This document shows, piece after piece, positions 22,089 through 34,511 of a stretch of DNA of 64,000 bases. The stretch spans positions 73,873,298-73,937,297 of the forward strand of contig NC_063167.1 in NCBI RefSeq assembly GCF_023159225.1, given 5' to 3'. The notes beneath the pieces were generated by a model, which had not been told where the DNA came from, did not search any database, and saw only the letters and a program-made list of their open reading frames with translations. The position numbers and the translations under genes are program-made. The stretch is from Perognathus longimembris pacificus. Lineage: Eukaryota > Chordata > Mammalia > Rodentia > Heteromyidae. How positions within the stretch are numbered: the stretch's first letter is position 1; every line of letters starts with the position of its first letter.

Positions 22089-22297
22089 GTTTTTGTTTTT
22101 GTTTTTTTTGCCAGTCCGGACCTTGGACTCAGGGCCTGAGCACTGTCCCTGGCTTCTTTTTGCTCAAGGCTAGCACTCTACCACTTGAGCCACAGCGCCA
22201 CTTCTGGCCATTTTCTATATATGTGGTGCTGGGGAATCGAACCCAGGGCTTCATGTATATGAGGCAAGCACTCTTGCCACTAGGCCATATTCCCAGC
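22089..22297 (-). mobile_element. SINE, B-type
   Basis: Perfect 17-bp duplication CTCATTTGTAAATTCTT at 22072-22088 and 22298-22314; a young copy. Confidence 0.94.
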
Positions 22298-22611
22298 CTC
22301 ATTTGTAAATTCTTTGGCAATGTCATAAACTTAGTTGGCATCACGATCATTGATATAGAAGTTTTCTGCTGTCACCTGTGGTGGGAAGAGCCTACACAGG
22401 CCATTTGGCTTCTCAGCCCACAGAGACGATTTGAGATTACAGATTGGCCAATATCACAACTCAGCAGCAGACAATGCCTGACAGTGTTGCAGCGCCAGTC
22501 AGTGCTTCTGAGCCTCCTGGATTCTTGTCTCAGAAATTTGACAGATGAAATCCAGTACAATGGAGGATGAGTGTGAAGAACTTTATTCAGAACACAAGTT
22601 ATCAGTCGCTG

Positions 22612-22827
22612 GGCTGGGGATATGGCTTAGTGGCAAGAGTGCTTGCCTTGTATACATGAAGCCCTGGGTTCGATTCCCCAGCACCACATATACAGAAAAA
22701 GGCCAGAAGTGGCGCTGTGGCAGAGTGCTAGCCTTGAGCAAAAAGAAGCCAGGGACAGTGCTCAGGCCCTGAGTCTAAGGCCCAGGATTGGCCAATAAAA
22801 AAAAAAAAAAAAAAAAAAAAAAACCAA
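22612..22827 (+). mobile_element. SINE, B-type, A27 tail
   Basis: ACAAGTTATCAG(T/C)CGCTG at 22594-22611 and 22828-22845; the long pure tail implies recent insertion. Confidence 0.94.
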
Positions 22828-22845
22828 ACAAGTTATCAGCCGCTG

Positions 22846-23359
22846 CCTTCACCTTCATCCATTTTCTTGTCTTCCCCAGGTGGCGCTCCATTTCTTTCTG
22901 TGGCTGAGTCTAGGGGTTGTTATACCCTGAGCTGTGCTCTGATTGTTGCCCCTATTATAATTAGATGTTTTGGAAGATGATACTTTATCAGTTAGGGCTC
23001 ACACATTCTGATTTGTTGTTAATTCCTCATCAGTTTCCTTCTGTACACCCTTTTCTCAGAGTTACAGGAAGGTTGCTGTAAATAGAAGAGAGTAGGGAAG
23101 GGCAGAGGCAAAGTGTTCTGAAATAATGTCTCTGGTTTTGGCCTGCTAGGCCAAGATGCTGTCCTGGGTAGCTGGGTTCTAACTGCATAATTATTTCATC
23201 ATAAGCATGGCATCCTGTGTCAGAAGCTTGGCATCCTGGGGTGAAGTGCACACTTTTAGGGAATCTGCATGGGTTGAATCACTCTGGGTCCTATGCCCAC
23301 ATATGCCTCATGATGGCAGTTTCTTTCCCTCTTTCAAGGTCCACTTGGATAATTTACTG
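22846..23359. other. Intergenic, nothing recognised
   Basis: No match seen. Confidence 0.45.
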
Positions 23360-23583
23360 AGTGCTGGTGGCTCACATCTGTAATCCTAGCTACTCAAGAG
23401 ACTGAGATCTGAGAATTGTGGTTCAAAGCCAGCCTGGGCAGGAAAGTCCATGAGACTCTTATCTCCAGTTAACCATCTCAAAGCTGGAAATGGCACTGTG
23501 GTTCAAGTGGTAGAGCACTAGCTTTGAGTGAGAGAGCTCAGGAGGAGCACCCAGGCCCTGAGTTCAAGCCCCATGACTGACAA
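23360..23583 (+). mobile_element. SINE, A-type
   Basis: Followed by (GGA)-rich sequence to 23622. Confidence 0.86.
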
Positions 23584-23622
23584 GGAGGAAGCAGAGGAGG
23601 AGGAGGAAAAGGGGGAGGAAAA

Positions 23623-24083
23623 CAGGTAACTTACCTAGAAGGAGACTTTTAGTCCTGGTCATGTTGTTTGTGAGCACATGTTCTTGAAGGTGTGCAAGCC
23701 AGCCCCTTGGACTTAAAATTTCCCAGGCTTTAAACAACCAATGTTTCAATTGTGTGTTATCATTTTCTATCAATTTCTCTGAGTGGATATCTGTGTCCAT
23801 TGGACATTATTGACTATACAGAGTGGTCCTTGCTCTAAGGAAATGTGACTTGCCACCCAAACTGGTGCAGTGTCTTCTGTTTTGCTTCTTCTCTGGCATC
23901 TTAAGTATTTCCTTGTTCCACTGGGTAAGCGAAGCCCAGTCAGAGTTGGTGTCTATCCTGTCAAGTCCTTTTTAAAGCCCCCATGGGGACTACCAGGCAC
24001 CAGTCTTAGGGGCTAGCTGGGGCTATAGCCTTTCCACCAGGGAGTCTGCCACAATGCCATCTGCAGTCTCTTGAGTCTTTTCA
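23623..24083. other. Intergenic, nothing recognised
   Basis: No match seen. Confidence 0.45.
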
Positions 24084-24291
24084 TTTGGGGCTTGAACTCA
24101 GGGCCTGGGTACTATCCCTGAGCTTTTATACTTAAGGCTAATATCTGCCACTTGAGCAACAATGCCACTTCTGGCTTCTAGCTGAGTAAATGGAGATGAG
24201 TCTCATAAATTTTCCTGTGCAAGCTGGCTTTGAACCATGATCCTTAGACCTCAGCCTCCTGAGAAGCTAGGATTACTTCTAGTGCCCAGCT
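24084..24291 (-). mobile_element. SINE, A-type
   Basis: ggggcttgaactcagggcct to agtgcccagct. Confidence 0.85.
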
Positions 24292-24301
24292 TCCTTTTAC
24301 T

Positions 24302-24509
24302 TATTTATTTATTTTTTTGCCAGTCCTGGGGGTTGAACTCAGGGTCTAAGCATTGTGCCTGGCTTCTTTTTGCTCAAGGCTAGCACTCTACCACTTGAGC
24401 CACAGCACCACTTCCAGCTTTTTCTATATATGTGGTGCTGAGGAATCGAACCCAGAGCTTCATGTATTCGAAGCGAGCACTTTACCACTAGGCCATATTC
24501 CTAGCCCCC
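24302..24509 (-). mobile_element. SINE, B-type
   Basis: Flanks CAGCTTCCTTTTAC and CAGTTTCCTTTTAA. Confidence 0.87.
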
Positions 24510-24689
24510 CAGTTTCCTTTTAATAGGCCAGATCCCACTGCCCTCTTGCCTGATTATGCAGGAGCCCAGCCATTCATCATCTATTAGCATACAAGAAAAC
24601 ATGTATCACTTCAGAGTTCCCAAGGGATTCAGGAACTGTGTACCAGGAAGCAGGGGCAGAGACCAAATATATATATTTCTTATTCTATT

Positions 24690-25052
24690 TTGATATCACA
24701 GAAACCAAATACAAAAGACCACATTTTGTGAAATTCTATTTATAGGAAATATTTAGAACAGACACAACTATAGAGACAGAAAGTAGATTACTGGTTGCAG
24801 GGAACTGGAGGCGTTGAATGGGAACCGGGAGTGAATGATAATGAGTATGGTGTTTCTTTTGGAAAATGAAAACCTTCTAAAATCAATTGCTGGGATGGCT
24901 GCATACATCTGTGAACACATCAAAATCCACTGATTTGTACAGTATAAATGGGAGAATTGAATCACAATACAATTACAGTGTATGGGGGACAAATATAGGG
25001 ACTCATATATTGTAATGAGTGAATTATATTTCAAGAATGCTGCTTAAAAAAT
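24690..25052 (+). mobile_element. Ancient L1 (L1M-type) 3' end
   Basis: Diverged copy of the mammalian L1M 3' region: tatagagacagaaagtagat, tggttgcagggaactgg, ending gaattatatttcaa. Old, pre-rodent. Confidence 0.7.
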
Positions 25053-25735
25053 CACTGCAGGAAGAAAGAAGGCATCCTGTATAGAAAATGCAGAATACTT
25101 TTCCAGGCTACAATGTATCACATGGATGGCATGTTTCAGATTAATGTTCCACTATCAAGTTGGGTCAGTATCTTCAGTGCTGTGCTAGTGATTTTCATTC
25201 ATAATCTTGAATGTTTTACATTTTAATTAGTGGCCATGGAAGTCCACTTCCTTCCCTAGATCCACATCCTCCATGCTTGGGGAAGGAGACTGACTTGTGT
25301 GAACTGTGCCATGTCTCCCTAGCTCACAGTGGGGTTTGCTGTGGGACTTCAACTGGAGATCTAATGGAGAGAGGGAGGGGGAATAGCCCCTCCCTGCAGC
25401 CCAGTGATTCTCATCCTGAGAGACAAGAAAACTAGTCTCCTTGTTCCTCATTCTTCCCATGTGGCTCTTCGTCAGTGACTACTCCAGCACTGTCCCTTGG
25501 GGCTTTGCTGAACTCTGGCCAGTTTCCTGTTGGGATGCAAACCAAAACACAATCTGTGCATAAACAATAGATCCAAAAGTCTGAGAATAATGAGATGAAT
25601 ATAACAAGAGTAGATAACACATGAAAATGTAGCTGCTACTCCATAAAGCTTTGATTATCATCAACTTATATGAATTAAGAGTTGACATGGTGTAATCCCC
25701 TAAAATAAAAATTCTAGCTGTTGAGTTAGTATATT
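25053..25735. other. Intergenic, nothing recognised
   Basis: Short open frames on both strands at 25211-25460 lack any family signal. Confidence 0.45.
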
Positions 25736-25829
25736 TGTTAGACACATAGTCTACCAGTGAGCTATATCCCTAGCTTCCCCAAAACTGTGTGTGTGTTTGT
25801 GTGTGTATGTGTGTGTGCACGTACACACT

Positions 25830-26054
25830 TACTAATACTGGGGCTTGAACTCAGGGCCTGGAGCCTGTCCCTGAGTTTTTTGCTCAAAGCTAGAGCTGTA
25901 CCACTTGATCCATTGCTCCATATCTGGCTTTTTGGTGGTTAACTGGAGATGAGAGTCTCAAGGACTTTTGTATCTGGGCTGGCTTCAAATGTTGATCCTA
26001 GATCTCAGCCTTATGAGAAGTTTAGGATTATAGACATGAGACACTGGTGTCCAG
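25830..26054 (-). mobile_element. SINE, A-type, beside a (TG)n tract
   Basis: TG-rich 25786-25818 lies at its tail side. Confidence 0.83.
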
Positions 26055-26070
26055 CTCAAAAACAGAATCT

Positions 26071-26306
26071 TTTTTTTTTAGTCTGTTGTGGGGCTTGAAC
26101 TCAGGGCCTGGGTGCTGTCCCTGAGTTCTTCAGTTCAAGGCTAGCGCTCTACCACTGGAGTCACAGTGCCACTTCTGGTTTTCTAGTGATAAATTGGAGA
26201 TAAGAGTCTCACAGACTTTTCCTGCCCCGTCTGGCTTTGAACCTCTATCCTCAGATCTCAGCCTTCTGAGTAGCTAGGATTCAGGCATGAGCCACTGATG
26301 CTTTGC
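26071..26306 (-). mobile_element. SINE, A-type
   Basis: tctgttgtggggcttgaact variant of the tail region. Confidence 0.85.
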
Positions 26307-26435
26307 TACTTCCAGCTTTTTGCTGGTTAATTGGAGATAACAGTCACATGGACTTTTCTCCCTGGGCTAGACTCAATTTTCAGATCTCAGTCTCCCTAGT
26401 AGCTAGGATTACAGGTGTGAGCCATGAGCACTGGC
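26307..26435 (-). mobile_element. SINE, A-type head only
   Basis: Third antisense copy in a row. Confidence 0.75.
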
Positions 26436-26751
26436 TTTTAAGGGGTCTTATATTTTCTCAATGGATGTTGGGCATTTACAAGATGATAAAACACTGGATA
26501 CCGTGTTTCCAAGGCATTTATCTGCCTAATTTGAGGCTGAAAACAAAACAAAACAGTATATGTCTACTGTTTTAGAGAATTGTTAGAACAACTGTTCTAC
26601 TTTTTCTTATCTATTTGTCATGAAGACATTTATTGGGGTTCTGTATTACGTACTAGGTAATGTCCAAACTATGAAGCAGTGAATGGACATACATAAATAC
26701 ACACATAAAACCCCTTGCCTTTATAGATCTTACCTTGCTGTTCTTTTCTTT

Positions 26752-26941
26752 GGGGGGGGGGGGGAGGGCGGGCCCCTGAATTCTTTTGCTCAAGACTATC
26801 ACTTTAAGCCACAACTACACTTCTGGTTTTCTGGAGACCAGAGTCTCGTGAACTTTCCTGCCCATGCTGGCTTAGAACTGCGATCCTCAGATCTCAGCCT
26901 CCTGCATATCTAGGATTACAGGTGTGAGCCACCAGCACACA
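26752..26941 (-). mobile_element. SINE, A-type, truncated at a G-run
   Basis: Tail side is G12 (26753-26764). Confidence 0.78.
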
Positions 26942-27399
26942 ACTTATACTTACTTTTATACCTCAAGTGAACTTCAAGTGAATTGAGAGAATTCCTGCAT
27001 GAGTAGCCTGCATCTCTGAGACCCTTCGGGCTGGGTGTTCACTTTTCTGACACAAGCCTTCCCAAGCTGCCCTGTGTGAGCAATAGCCCTACCATGGAAG
27101 TAACAGCGTGTAAAAAACAAAAAAAAATTGCACATCTGTCTTTGCCTGTCCTGGACTACTTCCGCAGCAGGAAGGACCCTCCAACAGCCCCGAGGAGAGG
27201 TGACAACACTGCAGTGCTGGGAGGAACCGAGACTTCCTGTCAACAGTCAGCCCTAACTTTCCAGTAGGTGAGTCATCTTTGCAAGTTCACCTCCTAACTT
27301 TATCTGCAGGCTTGTGGGAGACCCCAAGCCAAAATCACCAAGTAAGCTGCTCCAGCATTCCGGACTCAGAGAAACTGTGAGAAACAGTACAGCTCCATT

Positions 27400-27481
27400 T
27401 TGTTGTAGTCCCTAGGATTGAACCTAGGGTCTTGAGCATGCCTGGCAAAGCCCTCCTCCACTGAGCTACACTCCCAGCCCA
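27400..27481 (-). mobile_element. ID monomer SINE
   Basis: cctaggattgaacctagggt to actcccagccc. Confidence 0.75.
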
Positions 27482-28353
27482 CATATTGACTCCTGGCCTT
27501 TTACAGCACTGTTATGGTGGGTAATTGACACACACACAGACACACCCATTCCTTGCAGAAGAGCAACCTGAGAAGTAATTGCATGTTAAAGATTGGTAAG
27601 GAGGTAACATTTTCCTATTCTGGGTTACAAGAAAAGAGACAACTCAGTAGGAAAAGCACATGAAAACAGGGGCCCTTTCAAATCCAGAGTTTCTGATGAA
27701 GCATCTCATGTTTCGGGTGCTGTTACAGAATTGGGGTTTCAAAGTGCACCTTTCTGACCTGGGAGTAGGGAGATGAAGAGCTTCACAGACGAGAAGGCAG
27801 TGTTCATAATAAAGAAGGCTACAGCCATTAAGTTAGGCTAGCTAAGCTCAGCAGTTGGCATGGCAACAGAAAATATTGCAAAAAGTGCAACTGACACAGC
27901 AAGACTATTTGCTAATAATTTATTTTCATCAAGAAAAGAAAAAAAACCCACATCCTTGGTAATGTGCCAATTCTCAATAAGCTAATTCATGGCAAGTCTT
28001 TCTCTGGGAAAAGAGATAATTAATTCTTTCTGAAATCTTTGTTCCTAACTTCCATAGTCATTAGGGTTGTTCACAAATACTCCTCCAGATTACTTTCTTT
28101 CCTGACCTATAGAATATATTGTAATTTCCTCGCCCACTGGAAGGCAATGCCACGTCATGGTCTTTGACCAATGAATTGAGAGAGGCATTAAAGGTCAGGA
28201 AGCTACACCATCTTATCCTTTTCCTTGAGGGCAGCCATCAGTGTTCCTAAAATGGCTTTCCCTGCAGCCCTGGGGCTCTGAATGAGGATGACAGTTGTGT
28301 GAGACAAAGTTCCTTGCTAACCTGTTCCAGTATTCACAAATAAGAAATATTTC
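27482..28353. other. Intergenic, nothing recognised
   Basis: About 870 bp; a short CA patch at 27528-27545. Confidence 0.45.
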
Positions 28354-28575
28354 TGGGGCTGGGGATATGGCCTAGTGGCAAGAGTGCTTGCCTCATATAC
28401 ATGAAGCCCTGGGTTCAATTCCCCAGCACCACATATACAGAAAATGGCCAGAAGTGGTGCTGTGGCTCAAGTGGCAGAGTGCTAACCTTCAGCAGAAGAA
28501 GTCAGGGACAGTGCTCAGGCCCTAAATCCAAGCCACAGGACTGGCAAAAAAAAGAAAAAGAAAGAAAGAAAGAAA
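28354..28575 (+). mobile_element. SINE, B-type
   Basis: Near-consensus; tail (AAAG)n. Confidence 0.88.
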
Positions 28576-28579
28576 TCCT

Positions 28580-28818
28580 CAAGCCCGCACTGGTGGCTCA
28601 CACCTGTAATTCTAACTACTTGGGAGACTGAGATCTGAGGATCACGGTTTAAAGCCAGCCCAGATGGGGAAGTTCATGAGACTCTTATCCCCAATTAACT
28701 ACCGAAAAGCCAGAAGTGGAGGTATAGTTCAAGTGGTAGAGCATCAGTCTTGAGAGGAAAAGCTGAGAGAGTACCTGATCCCTGAGTTCAAGCCTCAGTA
28801 TTGACACATACAATAAGT
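28580..28818 (+). mobile_element. SINE, A-type
   Basis: Adjacent to the previous tail. Confidence 0.85.
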
Positions 28819-28930
28819 GAATACATCTTCAAATTTAATCCATTGAAAATTGGGTGTTACTTATAACACAACATAAACCATTTAAATTCTAATAAAGAAT
28901 TGGGGTTGAATGTTTAAGAATTGGGGTTGG

Positions 28931-29144
28931 GGGGCTGGGGATATGGCCTAGTGGCAAGACTGCTTGCCTCCTATACATGAAGCCCTGGGTTCAATTCCCC
29001 AGCACCACATATACAGAAAATGGCCAGAAGTGGCACTGTGGCTCAAGTGGCAGAGTGCTAGCCTTGAACAAAAAGAAGCCAGGGACAGTGCTCAGGCCCT
29101 GAGCCCAAGCCCCAGGACTGGCAAAAAAAAGAAAAGAAAAAAAA
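28931..29144 (+). mobile_element. SINE, B-type
   Basis: AAGAATTGGGGTTGG at 28916-28930 and 29145-29159. A third partial copy of this sequence at 28895-28908 predates insertion. Confidence 0.92.
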
Positions 29145-29159
29145 AAGAATTGGGGTTGG

Positions 29160-29222
29160 AGGTTTGACTCAAGTGGTAGAACACTTGCTTGGTATGAGAC
29201 CCTGGGGTCTAATTCCTAAGTA
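29160..29222 (+). mobile_element. ID-like fragment
   Basis: gactcaagtggtagaacact. Confidence 0.55.
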
Positions 29223-29309
29223 CTTCTCATCCTCCCAAAAGGATTGTTTCTTCAGATGCTGGCTTACCAGTACTTAATTGGTTAAAAATTACTATGTATA
29301 TGTCTGGCT

Positions 29310-29510
29310 GGGAGCTAGGTGCCTTTCCATCTATATCTTATATTCACAATAAGCCTGAAAGTCAAGTGTTCTTAAACTAATTTTCTCTATGGAGAATCTA
29401 AGAAGTAAAATGACTTTCTCCAGCTTACTGGCAAACAGCAGAAAACCAGGGTTTGTGACTAGAAAACAAGCAGAATTGCTCATGCTGTACTGAGACAGCC
29501 TATTACTGAT
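29310..29510 (-). repeat. MIR, nearly full length
   Basis: Ordered minus-strand match: tatattcacaataagcctga, then gtaaaatgactttctccagc, and accagggtttgtgac near the end. Confidence 0.6.
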
Positions 29511-32500
29511 TATGATCCAAGTAATTTTATTTTACTTAGGAACTCAGATGTTGCTTCTTCCTGAATTAGTCACTTTTGCATCCTCCTCTGGTCTCTTCTA
29601 TTTTCTCCAAGAACAAGATTGTGGGAAGCTCTCCCTTACCATGTTCTTCCAGTTGGACGGGAGGCAATTCTCACTCTTCTGTTTAATGGTAAGAAAATAA
29701 GTATTTGTCCTATAGTCTTGGAAAGGTATGTGAAGCCTTTTATATACGTTTCCATCTTGTTCAGTCCTTACAGCAACTCTGCAACAGAAGTATTAGAGGC
29801 TGAAGCATACCCAAGTTATATAAAATGTCTTAATAGTCATTGGTAGATAAAGTTTAAATCTGTGTCTACATGACTCCAAACTCCTAATTCTTTCTAGTAC
29901 TGGTCCCACAGCCATAGTCATTGTGTCTGGGTCCTTAAGAGTGGAAAATCTCCATAGAGCTGGAGAGGATGAGGGTACCTTCAGTCTGCTTGGTTGGGTT
30001 TTTCTTGACAGGGGCTGACACAGAGTCTCCAAAGACCCAGATATTCAATCATGATAAAAGGATGCCACCCTCCAAGCTGCTCAGAGTAATCTGGATGTAA
30101 GGTTTATCTGGAAAATGCTGATTTGATTTCCAGTCCTGTGCTTTGCACATAGATGGTGCCCAGTGTGTTCTTTTCATATTGCTTATCAGAGTCGCTGGTA
30201 AATAAGGTCTGTACCTCTTCAGGCCCCTAGGGAGCCCCCAGTATTCCACAAATCCTCTAGATGGACATTTCTGGACACCATACATTCCTAGTAGCCTTTG
30301 ATATCTTCAACACCTTTTATCTCCCCCCAACACATATTGCTGTGGAATAGGTGCCAACTTCTTAGGTCTTGTCTTGGGCTCTGCTCTTATTCCACCTTCT
30401 TGGACATTAATTGCTTACCTTCCTGAAAGAAGAGAGAAGAGATTCCTTAATGTCCCTGGATATTTGAGGCTGACTATGTGAAGTCTCTGGTCTTGTCTCA
30501 GGTACTGGAGGGTTGGTTTGGTGTGGTATAATCTTAGCTTGTTCAGACTGGGAGGTCTCTTCCTCTCTTGCCATCACTGCACAAAGGGGAAGCCCCAGAA
30601 GCTAGTTTGGAAGATCTCATGAAGGATCTTCCAGTTCCAGCTAGATATATTAAACTAGATGAGTCTTGGGAAACCATGTCCAGGTTGGTCCAATGGTCAC
30701 TCTAATCCCTGCTGGGGCCTCTGTGCAGGCATTAGTCCTGATGATGCACAAGGGGCATAGGTTCCTGTTTCAACCAAATCTCCATCGCACGGGGTCCGGG
30801 AGAGAAAAGCAACACAGGTGTCACAGCTGTGACCACTACTGCGAATGAAGTAAGATCGATCATGTGAGTGTAAGGAAGGATGGAGTCTGATTCCTCAGCT
30901 GAGTGGTTATTGAAGACATCCCTGATGAACTTGACTTGAATGATAAAGAACCAACTGAGAAAGAATATTCCAGGCAAGGGGGAGTGGAAAATTCTAGGGA
31001 TTTCAGACTGGAGTAAGATGGAGATATTTAAGAACTAGAAAAAAGTGAGGTTGGTTCCCATTCACTCAGTGGTTGGTCTGAGTCTGGAATTATATGTTCA
31101 CTTGTATAGATTAGCTCATTTTGAATCTCAGTATTTGCTATAAAGCAGATATTTGCACCTCTACTTTGTAGGCTGGCCTTCAGTTCTATCAGCACTTGGG
31201 AATGATTTGCTTACCTCAAAGTTGGCAGTCAGGGAAGTGAGTCTCTACTGCTGCCATCTGTGAGCAGGTGAGCAGAGACCAGGAAGGAGAGCCACACTGC
31301 CGCAAGTGAGGCTGCCTGTACTGAATTGTCCCTCATTATGTCAGGTTGCCCTGTCCCACCAGATGCAGGTCACTTAGAGAGAAAACTTGTTCCCACTCTC
31401 CAAACCTCAGAACAAATTCCACTTTACATAAACATGATTCATTGAGGAATATACAACATCACCAATAAAAGGGGAGAAAAAATGTACTCCAATAGAAACT
31501 CTTTCAAGAAATCACCATTTCAGAAAACATGTCATCCCCACAATGCTATCCTGGCATTTGAGTCCTTAGGAGTTCTCACTTACAGGTGCGCCCGTAGCTG
31601 TCCTGTGCAAACACGTCCCTCTTAGTAGGTTTAGCATCAATATACTTGAATTGTGTGAGTGAAGGTCATTAAAAAACGTTAAGACTTTAATGAAGCAAGC
31701 AAACTCATAAGGTGAAAATTACAAAACAAAGGGACTTTTATTTATTTCAGGGTTGTTTTGATACCATCCCCAGAGTGCTGCCCAGTAATGTTTATGTAAC
31801 TCCTGAGAATCTTTCCTAGTCTCTACTATTGTTCCTGTTGTTTGTTCAAGTAAATGGTCCCCAGGGCCTTATAGTACAGGGCATTTCCAGAGTTATGATC
31901 CTGTCCCATAGATTCACAAGCATAGGCAAGGAAACACTTTTTATGTGTATGACAAGGCACTGTTCATCACCATGGAACTCAGATTCTTCATCTTTTCCAT
32001 TTTGACATTGTGTAACTTGTGTTTGCTTTTTATCCCAACTCCAATTAAATGGACCATTTCTCTCCCCTTACATGAATAAGTTCCCTTACATGAATAAATA
32101 AATGTCTGTCATTACTTCTCTAAACCCTACATCTTATTCTAGTGTATTCTACACCCTTGTTCTTCCACTATTTTTGCATTTCTTACACAGATGTTCTTAT
32201 TTCTTTACATCCTGACATTCCTAATATTCATTGTAAATATGTGTAAGCAACTGACTACCTCAGTACATCTTCTAATGCTACCCAGCCCTAGCAATGCCCT
32301 CTACTACATGCTGATTTATTTTAATTACCCCCTTTTATTTTTCCTTTATAGTGTAGTTAAGCCTTAGCAATGAAAGCTTTATGTTCCAGTAAATCTCTCA
32401 GTTCTAAGCAAACCAGAAGAGTTGTTCATCCTAGATGGTGTTTTTTTTCCTCCCCCAAAAATTATGTGTGTGTTTGTGTGTGTGTGTGTGTGTGTGTATC

Positions 32501-33340
32501 CTAATTTCTTGATGCCAAAGGGAATGTTACAAAATGTATGTTGTATAAAGGGGAGGGAGATGAGTCTAATGGGGTGGAGATCCATTGCCATAGAGAAAGA
32601 CCTGACTCATGGAGTAATTTAAGAACAGAATCTGTTTCCACAGGCTTTCCAAAATGGGTAACACCCGGACTAAGCCGGGGACCTTCCTGCAGAGATGAGA
32701 TATATACTGTGAAATTGGACTAATATTTTGGGGTGAGCTTTTGACATCTATATTCCTAGCACTTCTAGTATAAATGTCTGCTAGGCACCTAGCCTCTAGC
32801 AGAGGTGTTCAATTAGTTACCTGAGGTTTTTCTTCTTCCAAAAAGTAGAGTGGGAGAAGTTTGGTTTTGCTATTCTTCCTTTTATTATTATTATTAATAA
32901 TTATTATTATTAAGTATTATTTTTGACATCCTGACCCTCATGGTTCATATGTACTTTATGATGAAGCTAGAAAGCAGAAGTATGTGTTGTGGCCTCAGAA
33001 ACTTTAGTTCTGCTCCTTGCCCTGACCTAATCTTTATGTCAAGCCATCCAGCACTGGAAAATAGGATGAAAATAATATACCTTCCTCCTAATGTTAATGT
33101 GAGGAACAAGTAGGAGAAATGAGCTAATGTCATTCAATCTTAGCATAACACCAAAGGAGCTATCTAATAAATTTTATCTACCATTATTCACAGGCCTACC
33201 TAGTACTGCCTTTCCCAGTAGCAATTTGTAAGTGAAAATTACTTATTTCAGATTTCTTGACCTTTTCTTCCACCTAAGCCACTGTTTCCCCATTGTTGGT
33301 AGGAAAGCATTCTGTTCTATGAAGCAGGTTCACAGTGAGG
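29511..33340. other. Intergenic block free of lineage-specific SINEs
   Basis: 3.8 kb with only a MIR piece, a (TG)n at 32465-32497 and a (TTA)n at 32881-32915. No coding match. Confidence 0.6.
32985..33150 (+). repeat. MIR fragment
   Basis: Shows the atgaaaataatataccttcc and gagctaatgtca steps of the MIR 3' half. Confidence 0.45.
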
Positions 33341-33355
33341 AGTGATCCGCTTCTT

Positions 33356-33561
33356 TTTTTTTTTTTTTTGGCCAGTCCTGGGCCTTGGACTCAGGGCCTG
33401 AGCACTGTCCCTGGCTTCTTCCCGCTCAAGGCTAGCACTCTGCCACTTGAGCCACAGCGCCGCTTCTGGCCGTTTTCTGTATATGTGGTGCTGGGGAATC
33501 GAACCTAGGGCCTCATGTATCTGAGGCAGGCACTCTTGCCACTAGGCTATATCCCCAGCCC
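33356..33561 (-). mobile_element. SINE, B-type, young subfamily
   Basis: AGTGATC(C/A)GCTTCTT at 33341-33355 and 33562-33576; carries cttcccgctcaagg and gaggcaggcac. Confidence 0.93.
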
Positions 33562-33676
33562 AGTGATCAGCTTCTTAGAAGTCTGTTTACATTTTGAAAT
33601 TTGTTAACCTCTACCAGATTATGCATATTCTTGTTTTTGTTTTTTAAATTAATGGGAGAGTGATAGCATAATTTTC

Positions 33677-33904
33677 TTTTTCTTTCTTTCTTTCTTTTTT
33701 TTTTTTTTCCCCCCAGTCCTGGAGCTTGGACTCAGGGCCTGAGCACTGTCTCTGGCTTCTTTTTGCTCAGGGCTAGCACTCTGCCACTTGAGCCACAGTG
33801 CCACTTCTGGTCATTTTCTGTATATGTGGTGCTGAGGAATTGAACCCAGGGCTTCATGTATAGGAGGCACGCACTCTTGCCACTAGGCCATATCTCCTGC
33901 CCCC
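33677..33904 (-). mobile_element. SINE, B-type
   Basis: Tail side (TTTC)n T14. Confidence 0.88.
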
Positions 33905-33994
33905 ATAATTTTTAATTTTTTAGTGTCCACTAACATTTGTATGATGAAGTTCCAACTCCCAGTGCTTCAGAATGTGCTTGAAGATAGGGTATCT

Positions 33995-34409
33995 TGCAAA
34001 ACCATTTGGTGGCTGGGAATGTGGCCTAGTGGCAAAGTGCTTGCCTCATATACATGAAGCCCTAGGTTTGATTCCTCAGTACCACATATGTAGAAAACAG
34101 CCAGAGGTGGCACTATGGCTCAAGTGGTCGAGTGCTAGCCTTGAGCAAAAGGAAGCCAGGGACAGTGCTCAGGTCCTGAGTCCAAGCCCCAGGACTGGCA
34201 AAAACAAAAACAAACAAACAAAACCGTTTGGTGTAAACGAAGTGAACAACTTATGGGGGGGAGAGGGAAAGGGGGAGGGGCAGGGGGAAAGGAGGGAAGA
34301 GGTAACAAATTGTACAAGAAATGTACCCACCGCCTTATGTATGAAACTGTAACCCCTCTGTACATCACTTTGACAATAAATAAGTAATTGTTTTTTAAAA
34401 AAGAAAAAA
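33995..34409 (+). mobile_element. 5'-truncated L1 3'UTR, carrying a B-type SINE
   Basis: Target duplication AAGATAG(G/A)GTATCT at 33981-33994 and 34410-34423. The body has a G-rich purine tract (34255-34300), then AATAAA and an A-rich tail. A SINE (34012-34219) inserted later. The assignment to L1 rests on the G-rich 3'UTR tract and tail. Confidence 0.7.
34012..34219 (+). mobile_element. SINE, B-type, inside L1
   Basis: AAAACC(A/G)TTTGGTG at 33998-34011 and 34220-34233. Confidence 0.93.
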
Positions 34410-34511
34410 AAGATAGAGTATCTAAAATAACCATGAAATCTAAAAAGTGACCATTGACGGGACCCTAATGTCTAGCTTATAATAAGAGATTAGGAGATAA
34501 AAATGTGGAAT

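Noticed and set aside
22129..22350. Recurring peptide-like frame seen at many places (for example 10002, 22129, 22545, 59024)
   Set aside because: It is the same translation of B-type SINEs in different copies, not a protein family.
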